The position numbers and the translations under genes are program-made. DNA of 64,000 bases from Ochotona curzoniae (Eukaryota; Chordata; Mammalia; Lagomorpha; Ochotonidae). Below the pieces are notes generated by a model. That model was not told where the DNA came from. It searched no databases and saw only the letters and a list, made by a program, of their open reading frames with translations. The stretch spans positions 1,302,001 through 1,366,000 of the forward strand of contig NW_024467104.1 of NCBI RefSeq assembly GCF_017591425.1, given 5' to 3'. Positions 12,795-23,229 of the stretch are shown here, piece by piece (position 1 is the first letter of the stretch; each line of letters starts with the position of its first letter).

Positions 12795-13712
12795 ATGCAG
12801 AGCGGCAATCACTCAGTGACCGAGTTCATCCTGCTGGGCTTCACTACAAATCCCATGATGCAGCTGGTCCTCTTTGTGCTGTTCCTGGGAGTCTACTCCA
12901 TGACCTTGGTAGGAAACACCATCCTCATCGTGTTGATCTGCCATGACTCCCGGCTACACACACCCATGTATTTTTTCATCGGAAATTTGTCTTTTCTGGA
13001 TCTCTGGTTGTCCTCTGTCTATACTCCTAAGATCCTAGTGAACTGTGTGTCTGAAGACAAAAGCATCTCATTTGCTGGCTGCCTGTGTCAGTTCTTCTTC
13101 TCAGCTGGGTTGGATTACACTGAGTGTTACCTGCTGGCTGCCATGGCTTATGACCGCTACATGGCCATCTCCAAGCCACTGCTCTATGCTCAAGTCATGT
13201 CCATAAAACTGTGTGCGTTTTTACTGACAGCTTCATATCTTGGTGGCTTTATTAATTCTTCCATCATCACCAAGAAAACATTTTCCTTTGACTTCTGTGG
13301 TGACAATGTCATTGATGACTTTTTCTGTGACTTGCTTCCCCTGGTGGAGCTGGCCTGTGGCAGAATGGAAGGTTACCAGACTCTGATGTACTTTCTCCTG
13401 ACCTCCAATGTCCTCACCCCCGTTGTGTTCATCCTCGCCTCCTACCTCTTTATCATTGCCACCATCCTGAGAATACGCTCCACCCAGGGCCGCCTCAAGG
13501 CCTTCTCCACTTGCTCTTCCCACCTCCTCTCTGTCACCTTATACTATGGTTCCATTCTCTACATCTACTCTCGCCCTCAGTCTAGCTACTCTTTGTCTAG
13601 GGACAAAATTGTGTCTGCCTTTTACACTGTGGTGTTCCCCATGCTGAATCCCATAATCTACAGCTTCAGGAATAGAGATGTGAAAGAGGCTCTGAACAAA
13701 CTCTGCAGGTAA
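12795..13712 (+). CDS. OR9G1: Olfactory receptor, family 9 subfamily G (OR9G1-like)
   Basis: Intact single coding exon, 305 residues. An odorant-activated seven-helix receptor coupling to Golf in olfactory neurons. Seen: glycosylation site NHS at residue 5, GN in helix 1 (40-41), HTPMYFFIGNLS in helix 2, MAYDRYMAIS with DRY at 120-122, KAFSTCSSHL in helix 6, and [10 protein letters not shown] in helix 7. The loop-1 and loop-2 cysteines are present (FAGC; FFCD). From memory the sequence closely follows human OR9G1 (also 305 residues), including the unusual SVYTPKIL, SISFAGCLCQFFFSAGL and INSSIITKKTFSF stretches; the exact orthologue (OR9G1/9/4) is not proven. I chose the ATG at 12795 because it gives the family length. 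An in-frame ATG at 12783 would add four residues, and the frame further upstream crosses a splice acceptor ending at 12777. MAYDRYMAIS has Ser where most ORs have Cys. Confidence 0.93.
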   Translation: MQSGNHSVTEFILLGFTTNPMMQLVLFVLFLGVYSMTLVGNTILIVLICHDSRLHTPMYFFIGNLSFLDLWLSSVYTPKILVNCVSEDKSISFAGCLCQFFFSAGLDYTECYLLAAMAYDRYMAISKPLLYAQVMSIKLCAFLLTASYLGGFINSSIITKKTFSFDFCGDNVIDDFFCDLLPLVELACGRMEGYQTLMYFLLTSNVLTPVVFILASYLFIIATILRIRSTQGRLKAFSTCSSHLLSVTLYYGSILYIYSRPQSSYSLSRDKIVSAFYTVVFPMLNPIIYSFRNRDVKEALNKLCR

Positions 13713-14679
13713 AACTGATTTTTTCTTCTAATTAGAAGACTCTAAATAATCAATTGTTTCTATTTCAAGTAGAGCTCTCAACAAATTACATCAGAATTAA
13801 TGCTCATAAAATGGAGGTTGAAGCATCTCCTCTTAAATACTAATTAGACAGTTCAGGTGATACAAGACAGGCAAGTTATTGAACAGCAGAAGATAAAATT
13901 TGAATGTAAATTAAAAGGATGTGTTTTGAATGCCATGTCACTTTGGATTGAAACCAATGACCATGAAAAACAAAATAATTTTTAAAAAAGGAGCTGCATA
14001 ACTTGAGCTCACTGGCTGAAGATTTGGTTAACTGATATTCAGAGAACAGAATTGATGTGTTTATTTGGTCAAATAAGGACAAATGTATTGAGTTAATGTT
14101 GAATATTATCCTGTGGTTTTTAACTAGGGAACACTCAAGACTTACATATCTTTAAAAGATAATCATCAATGTTTAAACATTTTTACCAAGTAATGTTAAC
14201 TGAAATTTCTACGAATACCCAAGGAATACTGCTATGAGATCCAGCAAGCATGCTCCTTCCTATTTAAATCTACCCAACATGAGTTTCGTTCTGGAGCAGC
14301 TATGACTTCTGTCACTCATTGAATAACTCTCTGGGCTCCCCTTTGTTTTCTACGAGTAAACTGATGTGATTTCTACTTAAAATATTGGTATTCTAAGATC
14401 AAAGCAAAACTACTGCCGACATAAAATAATAACTGTAACAAATAATGCAACTTGGAAAATGATCTCAGCACAAAAAACACAAAAATTCCCTTAAGAAAAA
14501 TTTATGGTAAAATTTATGTATTGTGCAAATAAAATTTTAGGTAATGAAATATCGACAGTAATAAAAGACACAATATGGAACATGGCACTTAAATTTTATT
14601 AAATTTCCAAAGTACAGCAATGGTAATGCAATTTATATGTATAAATCAGAGATGTGTCCCAGTTTGGATTGATTTTAAG
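13713..14679. other. Intergenic, no gene seen
   Basis: AT-rich sequence downstream of the OR9G gene. No repeat family is recognised by eye. The inverted duplication may extend into this stretch, but its partner would lie beyond the right edge of the window. Confidence 0.35.
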
Positions 14680-17285
14680 TTTTAAAGAAATAAAATTCTT
14701 GTAACTGCCAATAAGATAACTGGACTTAGATAATGTAGTACTCCACAGAGAGAGGGAAAGATTGCTCTATATATTTGTCCCGTTATAATAACCTGAAACA
14801 TGAGACCCCAGGGTTGAATAAATCCTAGGTGAGCACAGGGAAACCCCGTAGACACCGGACTGGCCATATAATTTCCAAGTGTTTGAACTTAGAAGCTTTG
14901 CCAATTCATTTTCTACTTTCTTAAAAGATGCATTCTGCTTCTCACTAGTAATGAAAATGGTATATATATATATATATAAGATATATATATTATTATTGTT
15001 GATGGACCCAATTGTTATAATAACTGAAGGAAACCCATTATTTTATGGTACTTGTGAGAAACTGAAAGATACATTGTTTTAAAGGTGAACAGCTGTTAGA
15101 AAAAGAAAATCTAAACTGATAAATCTATTCTCACAGCTACAGAAGGACATTCTAACTATTGTCCAAGAATCTCTATTCAAAACCTTTTAGGAGACACAAC
15201 TAAACCGCATTATACAAAGGCAAGTCAATATATGTACATATCATGTACCTTTGCTTGATCTAAGTGTGGAAAGTTCATCTCAACCTCAGAACATATCTCA
15301 AGAAATGTATCACGATGCCAGGAAATGCAGCTAATAATAATTCTAGTGGAAGAAAAAAATAAGAATACAACTCAATACAATGTTATTAACCATGTGGCAT
15401 CGATGGTTTTTCAAACATGCTTTAGAGTGTGCTGCAGTGTAGATGTCTCAGTAAACTCTTTCCCTCCCTGTGGGAATTGTTTCCTCTGCAGAACATGTGC
15501 ACTGTAGCTGTGTTTAAATCATGGAGGCTGGAAACTCCAAACACACAAGTATACAGTGTTTTCCTTCAGCCAGTAGACCTCTGATTGTTCCATGTTCCCT
15601 TCCAGAGGAGCAGCATGAGCCCAAACAGATCCCATGGGACAGTGAAGTCCAGGGGCCACCCTCTGGAGAACTCCCTCCAGCTTGGGGAGTTGAGGCGTGT
15701 GTATGATGTTTTGTTTCTCCTTTTATGCCTTCAACTGATTTGTCTCTTCGTTTAAAATGTCCTTGACAAATTAGTTTCTCTGAGACTTGTTTAGGAGTGA
15801 GTCAAACAACTTCTTTCAGACATGAGAACAGTCCCTGAACTCAAATAATATATGCAAGGGAGTGGTGGGAGAGGAAAATGTGAAGGGAGGATGGATAAAG
15901 CGAGGGATGAATGCTATATCTATAAAAATGTATTATCATAAATTAAAAAATCTCAGTAAGCATCATAGTCACATCTCTGCTTTCCATTTTAATGATGGCC
16001 ATCATTAATAAGTGTTGTGTTTCTCTCCAAAGGATTTGCATGTTTTAAACAATGAATTTTTATAGCTATACACAGACACATAAGAAGGCACTGGTAACCA
16101 TGCCGTGGTTTTGTAGGTAAGCCAATGCCAGCATTCCTCTATGGTCATTAGTTCAAGTCTCAGCTGCTCCAGTTCCAATCCAGCTCCCTCGCTGTTGTGC
16201 CTGAGAAGCAGTGAGAAAAGGCCCAACATTAGGGCACCTGCATCCCCATGGGAGACCAGGGAGAAGGCCCAGGCACCTGGCTTCAGACCAGTCCAGCTCT
16301 GCCTTTTGCACATGTTTGGGGACCTAAACAACACGTAGGAAGAATCTCTCTCTCCCTCTCTCTCTCTTTTTATAACTGTCATTCAAATAAAAATAAATGT
16401 TGAAAAAGAAAACATTGTTTGTTATCCTTTTTCAAATTAAAAATAATTAAAAATGATTTTGATTTTTCATATCAATTAGCTCATTTATGAAGCAAGTAAC
16501 AAATGCCAATCAGGTTTTTGTAACTGGACCTTGTATGGAAGTGATACGTACACAGGTGAATGAAAACAAATATGGTCTCTCCCCCTGCCTGAAGCTTACC
16601 ATGTCAGGATCAGACAGTTAAATATTGCAAAGCACAATGCCACGAATAAGGGCTACAAAGCAGTGATTCCTAACAAGAGATAATTTTAAAAGTGACGATT
16701 CTGTGGAAGTATTTGGAGCAGCAGAAGCTGCGGATGGATACACTGTATGCAGTTCTGCTTTCATTGAATAGTGGTGGAAAGAACGCTAAGAAAGTGACTC
16801 TGGTTCACTCCAGTTAGAATGTATTCACTGACTGTCCACATTCAAATTCGTAATAATACAAGTCAAACTTTTATATATGCAAATATGTTACTCATAATAA
16901 AACTATCCTATACACCATATGTATTTATGAATAGTATTGAAAACAATTTGTTCTTACTTCTATAATATAAACCATATATGACTGCATGCTACAGAAACAG
17001 ATCAAGCACCACTGGGTGCTTTATGGAACTAAGAGCTTTAAAGCCTTGTAATATTTAGCAGATAGGAATTAAAGTCCTAGCACCAAAGTCAATTTACTCC
17101 ATAAAAGTCTTTTACCTGCATAGTGAATATTGATGGATGTTCATGAATGATAAGAGCCTTAAAATTACATGGATATAACATCCAACCTACTTTATCGAAT
17201 GCCACCACAAAGCATCATTTTAAAATCAAAACCATGGATTTTAGTATAAAGGAGATACTAATTTTTATTTAGCGTTATCTACACA
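14680..17285 (+). repeat. Arm 1 of a large inverted duplication
   Basis: This segment reappears in reverse complement at about 61085-63885. Matching blocks include 14700-14870 with 63700-63870, 15230-15900 with 62630-63340, 16440-16870 with 61500-61930 and 16990-17285 with 61085-61370. Identity is very uneven. About 15400-15895 is roughly 98-99% identical by eye, while sampled blocks elsewhere are roughly 88-92%. The stretch around 16000-16430 does not align well; each arm carries a CSINE of a different subfamily there. A 57-codon stretch at 15521-15691 is identical in translation between arms, but only because the DNA is nearly identical; there is no other sign that it is coding. A (TA)n run lies at about 14961-14990. 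Confidence 0.85.
16085..16405 (+). repeat. CSINE inside inverted-duplication arm 1
   Basis: Plus-strand copy with a head near 16100, a CT-rich stretch (about 16346-16370) and an AAATAAAAATAAATG tail. It belongs to an older-looking subfamily than the copy at 62085 in the other arm, so the two appear to be separate insertions. Confidence 0.8.
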
Positions 17286-17489
17286 TTTTTAGCAATTATT
17301 TTCATTTTTTTGTATATTATTTACACTATATTAGTCACTCACTTGTGGGTGATAGGAAGCCCAATTATCCATCTCTTACTTGCTGCTACCTAGTGATGCT
17401 ATTAGCAGGAGGTCGGAATCAGACACCGTTCCTCCCTGTGAGTTCCACTGAGGCTGTCACTATCCGGACTGTCCCAGCCTCCTGTGGTT

Positions 17490-17781
17490 TCATTCTGTGA
17501 CCACTCTGAGGATAAATTCAGCTGCAGGAAGGCAAAAGGTCTTCTCTACATGTGAGTCTCACCTAACTGCAGTCTTTATCTACTATACAACAATCCTCTC
17601 CATATATGTACGGCCAAGATCTAGCTATGTTTTGCAGAATGACATGATAGTATCTGTGTTTTACACCATTTTAATACCCATGCTGAATCCTATCATATAC
17701 AGCTTGAGGAACGAAGATGTGAAAGAGGCCATGAAAATATCAGGGGGAAAATGGTGCAGACAGAATTTAGTTCAACACTAA
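17490..17781 (+). pseudogene. Olfactory receptor fragment (helices 6-7 only)
   Basis: Translation gives the C-terminal third of an [22 protein letters not shown] (intracellular loop 3 into helix 6), then [39 protein letters not shown] of helix 7 and the C-tail, ending at a stop at 17779-17781. Helices 1-5, the DRY motif and the extracellular cysteines are absent. A stop codon lies just upstream (GFIL*), and I could not find earlier OR helices within 500 bases. It therefore looks like a truncated relic. The frame itself is intact over about 95 codons. It lies about 200 bp beyond the end of inverted-duplication arm 1. Subfamily not resolved. Confidence 0.85.
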
Positions 17782-19190
17782 ATATTAAATTTAAAAACAG
17801 CTCATTTTTTATGTCTATGTATCAAAAGATTTGATAGAATTGTTTCACTGCAAAGAACATTTTTCTCTCCTCTGAACACTTCAAAATAGAGATCATCACT
17901 GATTCTCTGTTTGCACCTGTGTAAAAGTATGGACTGGACCGCCTCAGTTATCGACTCTTGTGTAATAATGCAGATCATACCCAGCTACACACAAATGACC
18001 AAGTCAGGCAGCTCATCTAAGCCAACAGAGGACCCCCAGTGCCTCATCTGAAAATGGAAAGCAAGACAGGTTGAATAATACTTGAGGCCAGGCTTCAGAA
18101 TAACAACTCAGGCCGGGGAAACTGAGCTAAATATCAAGACTACTCAAGCAGTACTCTGAAAACTTTCTTCTCCACATCAAGGTCTCCAAGGTGACATCAA
18201 ATGAACATCTCTGTCCATAGGAGATGACAGAGTCTAATAGCACGGATCAATGTACACACTTGCCCCAATGGACACAGGATTAAGAACTGAAACACTCCTC
18301 TCTCCTATCTTCATTCCCATCATGACACTCTTCACCCTAATCACATACCCATAGCGCTCACCTTTGTACTCAATATCAAAATAATTTGTGAAAAAACTAT
18401 TTGTGAAACAAAAACAAAATGTTCACCAAAACCAAGGAGAGATGGGGTCATCTGGAAGGTAAGCTATCTTTGGCCAAAACCCAATCCTGCCTTTTTCAAT
18501 GCTCATTTCTGCTTTCTAAATGACAAATCTCAGAAGTTGGTATAGCATTCTAGGAAGATCTCACAGAGCTTTACACACTTTACCACAGTCACAATGAAAG
18601 AGCTCCACAGTTCCAATAAGACATATATGTATAGTTGGAGAGCAGAAATTTTATGCAGGTGAGCAGAGAAATCCCAAACAATTTAGCATGTGAGGGAGAC
18701 CTGAACTTTGCATCAGAGAAGTCAGGGTGTCCTACTTCTGTAAAATTTAGCAGAAAACTTAAAAGGGAGACATGTAAACACAAGCATACAGTGAGCCGCA
18801 CCAGTGGCACAAGCTGAGCAGTCACAGACCAGCCCCTATTCCTGGATGCCTCAAAATTTTGGATTAGTCACTGTCAGAGGAACACATGTAAGAATGATGG
18901 TCTTTACCTGAGCTAATTTTGAGCTCCTGAGAGACCATTAAGGTCACTCTAATGGAGAAAAAGGGGCCAAAGCTAGAGCTAAGCACAGAGAAAGTTGCTC
19001 TCCTCTGTCCAGAAGGGATTTTGTAGGCTTCCCTTTCTCTATGAGAACCAACCAGGGCTCCTGAGTGCTGATCAGATGTGTCACTGCACTCCATGGAGGA
19101 TACTGGCTGCTTCATTCCCACATGGAAGATCTAATAGGAAATGGCTGACCCTGGAATTCTGAGCCTTGGAGGGCAGTCAAATTTCTAGTG
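17782..19190. other. Unassigned; possibly flank of an older retroviral insertion
   Basis: No gene recognised. If the zinc-knuckle reading at 21307-21440 is right, the minus-strand continuation of that older element should run leftward from 19196 into this stretch. I cannot recognise protease or polymerase motifs in it, so the assignment stays open. Confidence 0.25.
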
Positions 19191-19196
19191 ATTGCC

Positions 19197-19521
19197 TGTT
19201 GGCAATGCCCACATCACCATGTACCTGGAGTCTAGCAGAGGGACTAGGGTTACAAAGAAGACAACACACACTGGGTCATTCCTGCAAAGACAATGCCGCT
19301 TTATTGAAGTCTGGCCTGCCTTTTATATTCCCTGGTTCCTCCCAGTATTTTTCCAATGCTCAAGCAGCTCCTAAGACCCCCAGGGGCATCTTGATAAAGG
19401 AGAAGCAGGAACTTGTGGTTAAGCCAGGAGCTAAATGTATCAGGCCAAGATTGCACATCCTGTTTTGCCTTGAAAAGCAAGCTAAGCTGTGGAGTTAACC
19501 CTTGAGAGACCTGGCTCTGCA
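19197..19521 (-). repeat. 3' LTR of the endogenous retrovirus
   Basis: 325 bp, starting TGCAGAGCC and ending TGCCAACA on the minus strand. Next to it on the internal side is the polypurine tract AAAAGGGGAGATA (19522-19534, minus sense). AATAAA lies in the minus-strand R region (CTTCAATAAAGCGG, near 19305-19318). Outer flank is attgcc, half of the target-site duplication. Confidence 0.85.
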
Positions 19522-19529
19522 TATCTCCC

Positions 19530-20980
19530 CTTTTATGTTTTTTAATGGACGCCTGTCTTAGGTTGTCCAGCAGTCAGTTGATGCCTTACCTGTCATGGGG
19601 AGCCCCACTTGGGGCACGTGGGATCCCTGTCTTAGACTGGTCATCAGCTCTGCCAGATCTCACCCGTCTCTGGCTGCCCATCACATATCATGCTCAACCA
19701 GACTTGAGCACTAGGGTTTTCCACAGCCAAGGCCATCATGGTTTGTCAAATGATGACCTGCTCCCGGGCTTGTTGCCTGCCTAGGTGGCAAAGAAGAGGA
19801 AACAGTACTGCAATCATGGCTATGACCATCAGTCCCAAGGCTGAGACTCCACTCCATTCCTTAAATATCCATGCTGCCAGTCTAATGCCATTTAGAATAA
19901 CTTCCCTCAACATGAGCGGCCCCCAGGGCTCATTGACCTTAATAATGATGGCAGCAAGCTGGTTGCTGAGATTCAAAAAGACATACTTAACAATGTACAA
20001 GTAATGTTGAAAATGCTAACATTCAAGAATGTCATAGTGCTAAGATGTTATATGTATACAAGACAGTTTTGCCAGGACAACACTGTAAGCTGAAGACCAA
20101 ACAGTAAGAAAACATCATACGAACTTTTCCCCAGTGGAGGTGGGGAGTCTGGTCTGGCCAGGGCCTGTTAAATTTGTTAGACCTCTCTAAAATTATTTAC
20201 CAGGAGAGATAAAGGGGGTCAGTCATGGTCTTTCCCATATCGTCTGCCAGTCAGTCAGTCACACACACACTCAATTCAGAACAAGAACAACTTAACAATT
20301 CAAGACAAAGACAGAACTGGAGAAAGAGTATTAAAACAAAATCTAGTTTTTGTCCAGAAAAAAATAATAGAACACCAACAATAATGACCAAAAACAAACA
20401 TATGCACAATCACTAAGCACATCAGAACAGAGACATAGAACTCTTAAACCCTTTGCGACTTCTAACCTCTTCTTCAACATACTTTAACCTGGAGATATTT
20501 TGTAAAACAAGTACATAAGTTTATCTCATGCTTTAGGTTAATTTAACAGTAGATTTGGACCACTCTAGATCAGATTATTTTTGTTAAATTAAGTTACAAA
20601 ACATGTTTCTTTGTTTCTTTCTTTTTTTTTTTTTCCTTTTTTTTCCCAACCTTGCATGAATTGCTTAATTCTCTGGTCAGCCTGTTCTGACCAACAGCAT
20701 TCTCATTTCAAGTAGAAGATCTTCACGCTCGGTGACCGATTTATCCTGGGAGAAGGCTGAACCCATTTTACCATCCTTTTCACAGGATAAACTAAACACC
20801 AAGACCTAACCATATTTCAAAATAAATCTAAGACCTAACTATACTTCAAAATAAAACTCCCTCTCCTACCTGTCTAGGAAAGGCTTACAATATGTCCGAC
20901 TTACCTTAATCCGCTGGCCAGCCTCCTGGGACGATCCTTTGCTGAATCCTCTCTTTCTTGATCTCAGTTGGACCTCCATC
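19530..20980 (-). pseudogene. Internal remnant of the endogenous retrovirus
   Basis: About 1.45 kb between the LTRs. The only notable frame (20000-19746, minus) is 84 codons and ends in a hydrophobic helix followed by charged residues (ALGLMVIAMIAVLFPLLC). Its position shortly before the 3' LTR would suit the membrane anchor of an envelope remnant, but there is no conserved motif to confirm this. Most of the rest is A-rich. No gag, protease, reverse transcriptase or integrase motif is visible. Confidence 0.4.
20961..20978 (-). other. Retroviral primer binding site, tRNA-Thr type (degraded)
   Basis: Two bases inside the 5' LTR end, the minus strand reads TGGAGGTCCAACTGAGAT. Compared with the expected complement of the 3' end of tRNA-Thr, I count four mismatches in 18. 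Other common retroviral primers (Lys, Pro, Phe, Leu, Glu) fit worse. Confidence 0.55.
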
Positions 20981-21306
20981 TGTCGGCAATGCCCACATCA
21001 CCATATACCCCGAGTCAAGCAGAGGCACTAGGGTTACAAAGAAGACAACACACACTGGGTCATTCCTGCAAAGAGAATGCCGCTTTATTGAAGTCTAGCC
21101 TGCCTTTTATACTCTCTGGTTCCTCCCAATAATTTTCTAATGCTCAAGCAGCTCCTAAGACCCCCAGGGGCATCTTGACAAAGGAGAAGCAGGAACTTGT
21201 GGTTAAGCCAGGAGTTAAAAATGCATCAGGCCAAGATTGCACATCCTGTTTTGCCTTGAAAACAATCTAAGCTGTGGAGTTAACCCTTGGGAGACCAGGC
21301 CCTGCA
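20981..21306 (-). repeat. 5' LTR of the endogenous retrovirus
   Basis: 326 bp, TGCAGGGCC...CCGACA on the minus strand, TATA box in U3 (AGTATAAAAGGC), AATAAA downstream. About 94% identical to the 3' LTR by hand count. Outer flank is atcgcc. Confidence 0.85.
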
Positions 21307-21440
21307 ATCGCCTAGGCAGTTGGAACATGGTCCTGGGTATCCTTTGTGACCATCGTTGCTGAAATGTCCACTGCTTTTGCAGGGAAAGCACTTGAAGCCA
21401 CCAGGGGTCTTGCTAGGACCAGGAGAACATACATCCTGTT
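21307..21440 (-). pseudogene. Older retroviral gag nucleocapsid-like remnant, split by the LTR element
   Basis: On the minus strand this reads ...GGFKCFPCKSSGHFSNDGHKG followed by PGPCSNCLG. It resembles a nucleocapsid zinc knuckle (C-x2-C-x4-H, last Cys lost) followed by the start of a second one (C-x2-C). The 2.1-kb retrovirus sits exactly here. Across its target-site duplication the frame resumes as a histidine and then a cysteine (NH, stop, KFDC), as expected for the second half of a knuckle. The match is to motif spacing only, with a stop inside. It implies an older beta-like element on the same strand. Confidence 0.45.
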
Positions 21441-23229
21441 AGCCCCTGCTCTGCTATGGGACACCCTCCTTATCTGTGATTAAGACCATATGGCCACTTT
21501 CAAGAGGATGTCCAGGGTGCTCTCTGGTCCAGGTGCAAGTCTCAGGGGCTTTTTCACAATATCCATGGCAATTAGTAGCCTGTAATTTATAAATCACTGG
21601 TTAGAGCCTTAATGGAGCAAACTTCAATCTTCCTCAGACATTCTCAGAAAGTGGGGAATTTCTCTGTTGCCCTGACCTGTTAGGAATTTGTTCAAGTTAC
21701 AGAAACCAAAGCATGTTATTTTAGCAATCTTACACATCCCTGAGTATACATGAGGCAGTTTGTTTTAAATGGCACTGAAAAAACATTACCAGATCTGTTT
21801 AAAAGTAACCTGGTCCATTTTTTTTCCCATGGGGTATAATGTGTCTTCCAATTGGCATATGTAACTTTGATGACAAATCCTGGGATAGAAGGGGAAGGGT
21901 CAGCCATTCCTTCTGCATGCCACACAGTACAATCTTTTTAGTTTCTGCTGGTCTTTATTGTGTCATTCACTTGATACCATTGCAGTTGCTTTCCTTCCAT
22001 TTTGTTCCAGCCAGAGTCTATGGCGTTTCCATAGGGCATATTAATCATCTGCTGGGTTTCAAGTCCTATACACAAGACCCACTATAGCCAATCAGTGCCA
22101 TAATCAAATATTGCTATTTTAAACAGAACCCTGACACTCCATTTGTTATGCAAATACCAAACAACATAGAAGACAGGAAAAACAGTTTTTCTTTATTCTA
22201 CTTTTTCCCCCCTGTGGACTCTCATTTGTGCTCATCTCTCAGGCTATAGACAATGATCTTCAGCCCTGATATATATTGGAATTCCTTCTGGACCTAATTC
22301 CTCATTTCCTAATAATACAGTTCCTTCTTCCTTGGGTGAAAATGATCCTCATTCATGAAAAGGACTCGCAAGCCATGTGGCTTAACATACTCAGGAAGAG
22401 CCAGGATCTACCATGTAGTAGGACTGTTTAATGGACAGTGTGGAACATAAACTTAATATGGATGATTAGTCATGTCCGCTGATGTAGTTGCCACCATCAC
22501 AATAACTGACACTGCCAGAGAGAATGCTTCAGGAGTTAGATCTTGCCCTTCTTCTGCACCACATCCCGGCTTGTTGTGTATGCTTTTTAACTGAACCTGT
22601 GTAGGGAGTTTTGCCTTTAGTTGTCTGACAGCGTACTTCTATCGATATAGTAAATTTTTTCTCTCCTCCTCCAGTAGCTCCAGATTGAACCAAATACTCT
22701 TGCTCATGGCAATATCACAGCCACCAAACTGGAACCACTGTTCTTGCAAATGTGAAAATATAAGTGCATAGCCTCACACCCAGATCTTAACATTTCCCTT
22801 GTTCCTTCCACTGGGCATCTTCAGAATGATACCAAAGAGCTTGTGCTTCTGTTTGAGAGTTATAACAGACTTCAATAGCATGTTTAAGGTTAAACAATGC
22901 AAAACCTGTTGAAAAGAACTGCTATGATAAAAAGGAGCATTGCAAGGTTTATTATATAGGGGAGACCCATCACATTAAGGCATTCATATAAATGCTTAAT
23001 AAGTACACAAACTTTTCTCAGGAGATAAGGGAGTGAACCAATGAAGACCAGAATAAATATAGCATAATGAGGTTTATGGAGACATCCAAAAGAAAGAAAA
23101 TCAGTAACATGAATTTGTTATATGAGGCCCTGATTGGGTGCCAGATATCAGGATTGCTTGAAGAGATAATGAGAAGATGCTTAGCAGAGAAATGATATGA
23201 TTAAACTACACTGCAGCCATCATCCATGC
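21441..23229. other. Unassigned, possibly decayed part of the older retroviral element
   Basis: If the nucleocapsid remnant is real, upstream gag (minus strand) should lie here. Frames are heavily interrupted; the minus-strand frame at 21925-21716 has no recognisable domain. No SINE or L1 seen. Confidence 0.25.

Larger units (their letters stand above)
19197..21306 (-). mobile_element. Short, internally deleted endogenous retrovirus with paired LTRs
   Basis: Two direct LTRs (19197-19521 and 20981-21306), both TG...CA bounded, flank about 1.46 kb of internal DNA. On the minus strand each LTR has a TATA box (GTATAAAAGG in the 5' copy) and an AATAAA signal. The flanking 6-bp target duplication is attgcc (19191-19196) and atcgcc (21307-21312), one mismatch. 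Six bases is the usual size for class II (beta-like) elements. The primer binding site (20961-20978) matches the tRNA-Thr 3' end at about 14 of 18 positions by hand. A polypurine tract abuts the 3' LTR. Hand count gives about 20 differences over about 325 LTR bases. The internal region is far too short for gag-pol-env and has no complete viral gene, so the element cannot be autonomous. Confidence 0.85.

Noticed and set aside
15521..15706. Small protein conserved between 15521-15706 (+) and 62831-63016 (-)
   Set aside because: Identity follows from the nearly identical DNA of the two duplication arms. There is no excess of synonymous change and no known domain.
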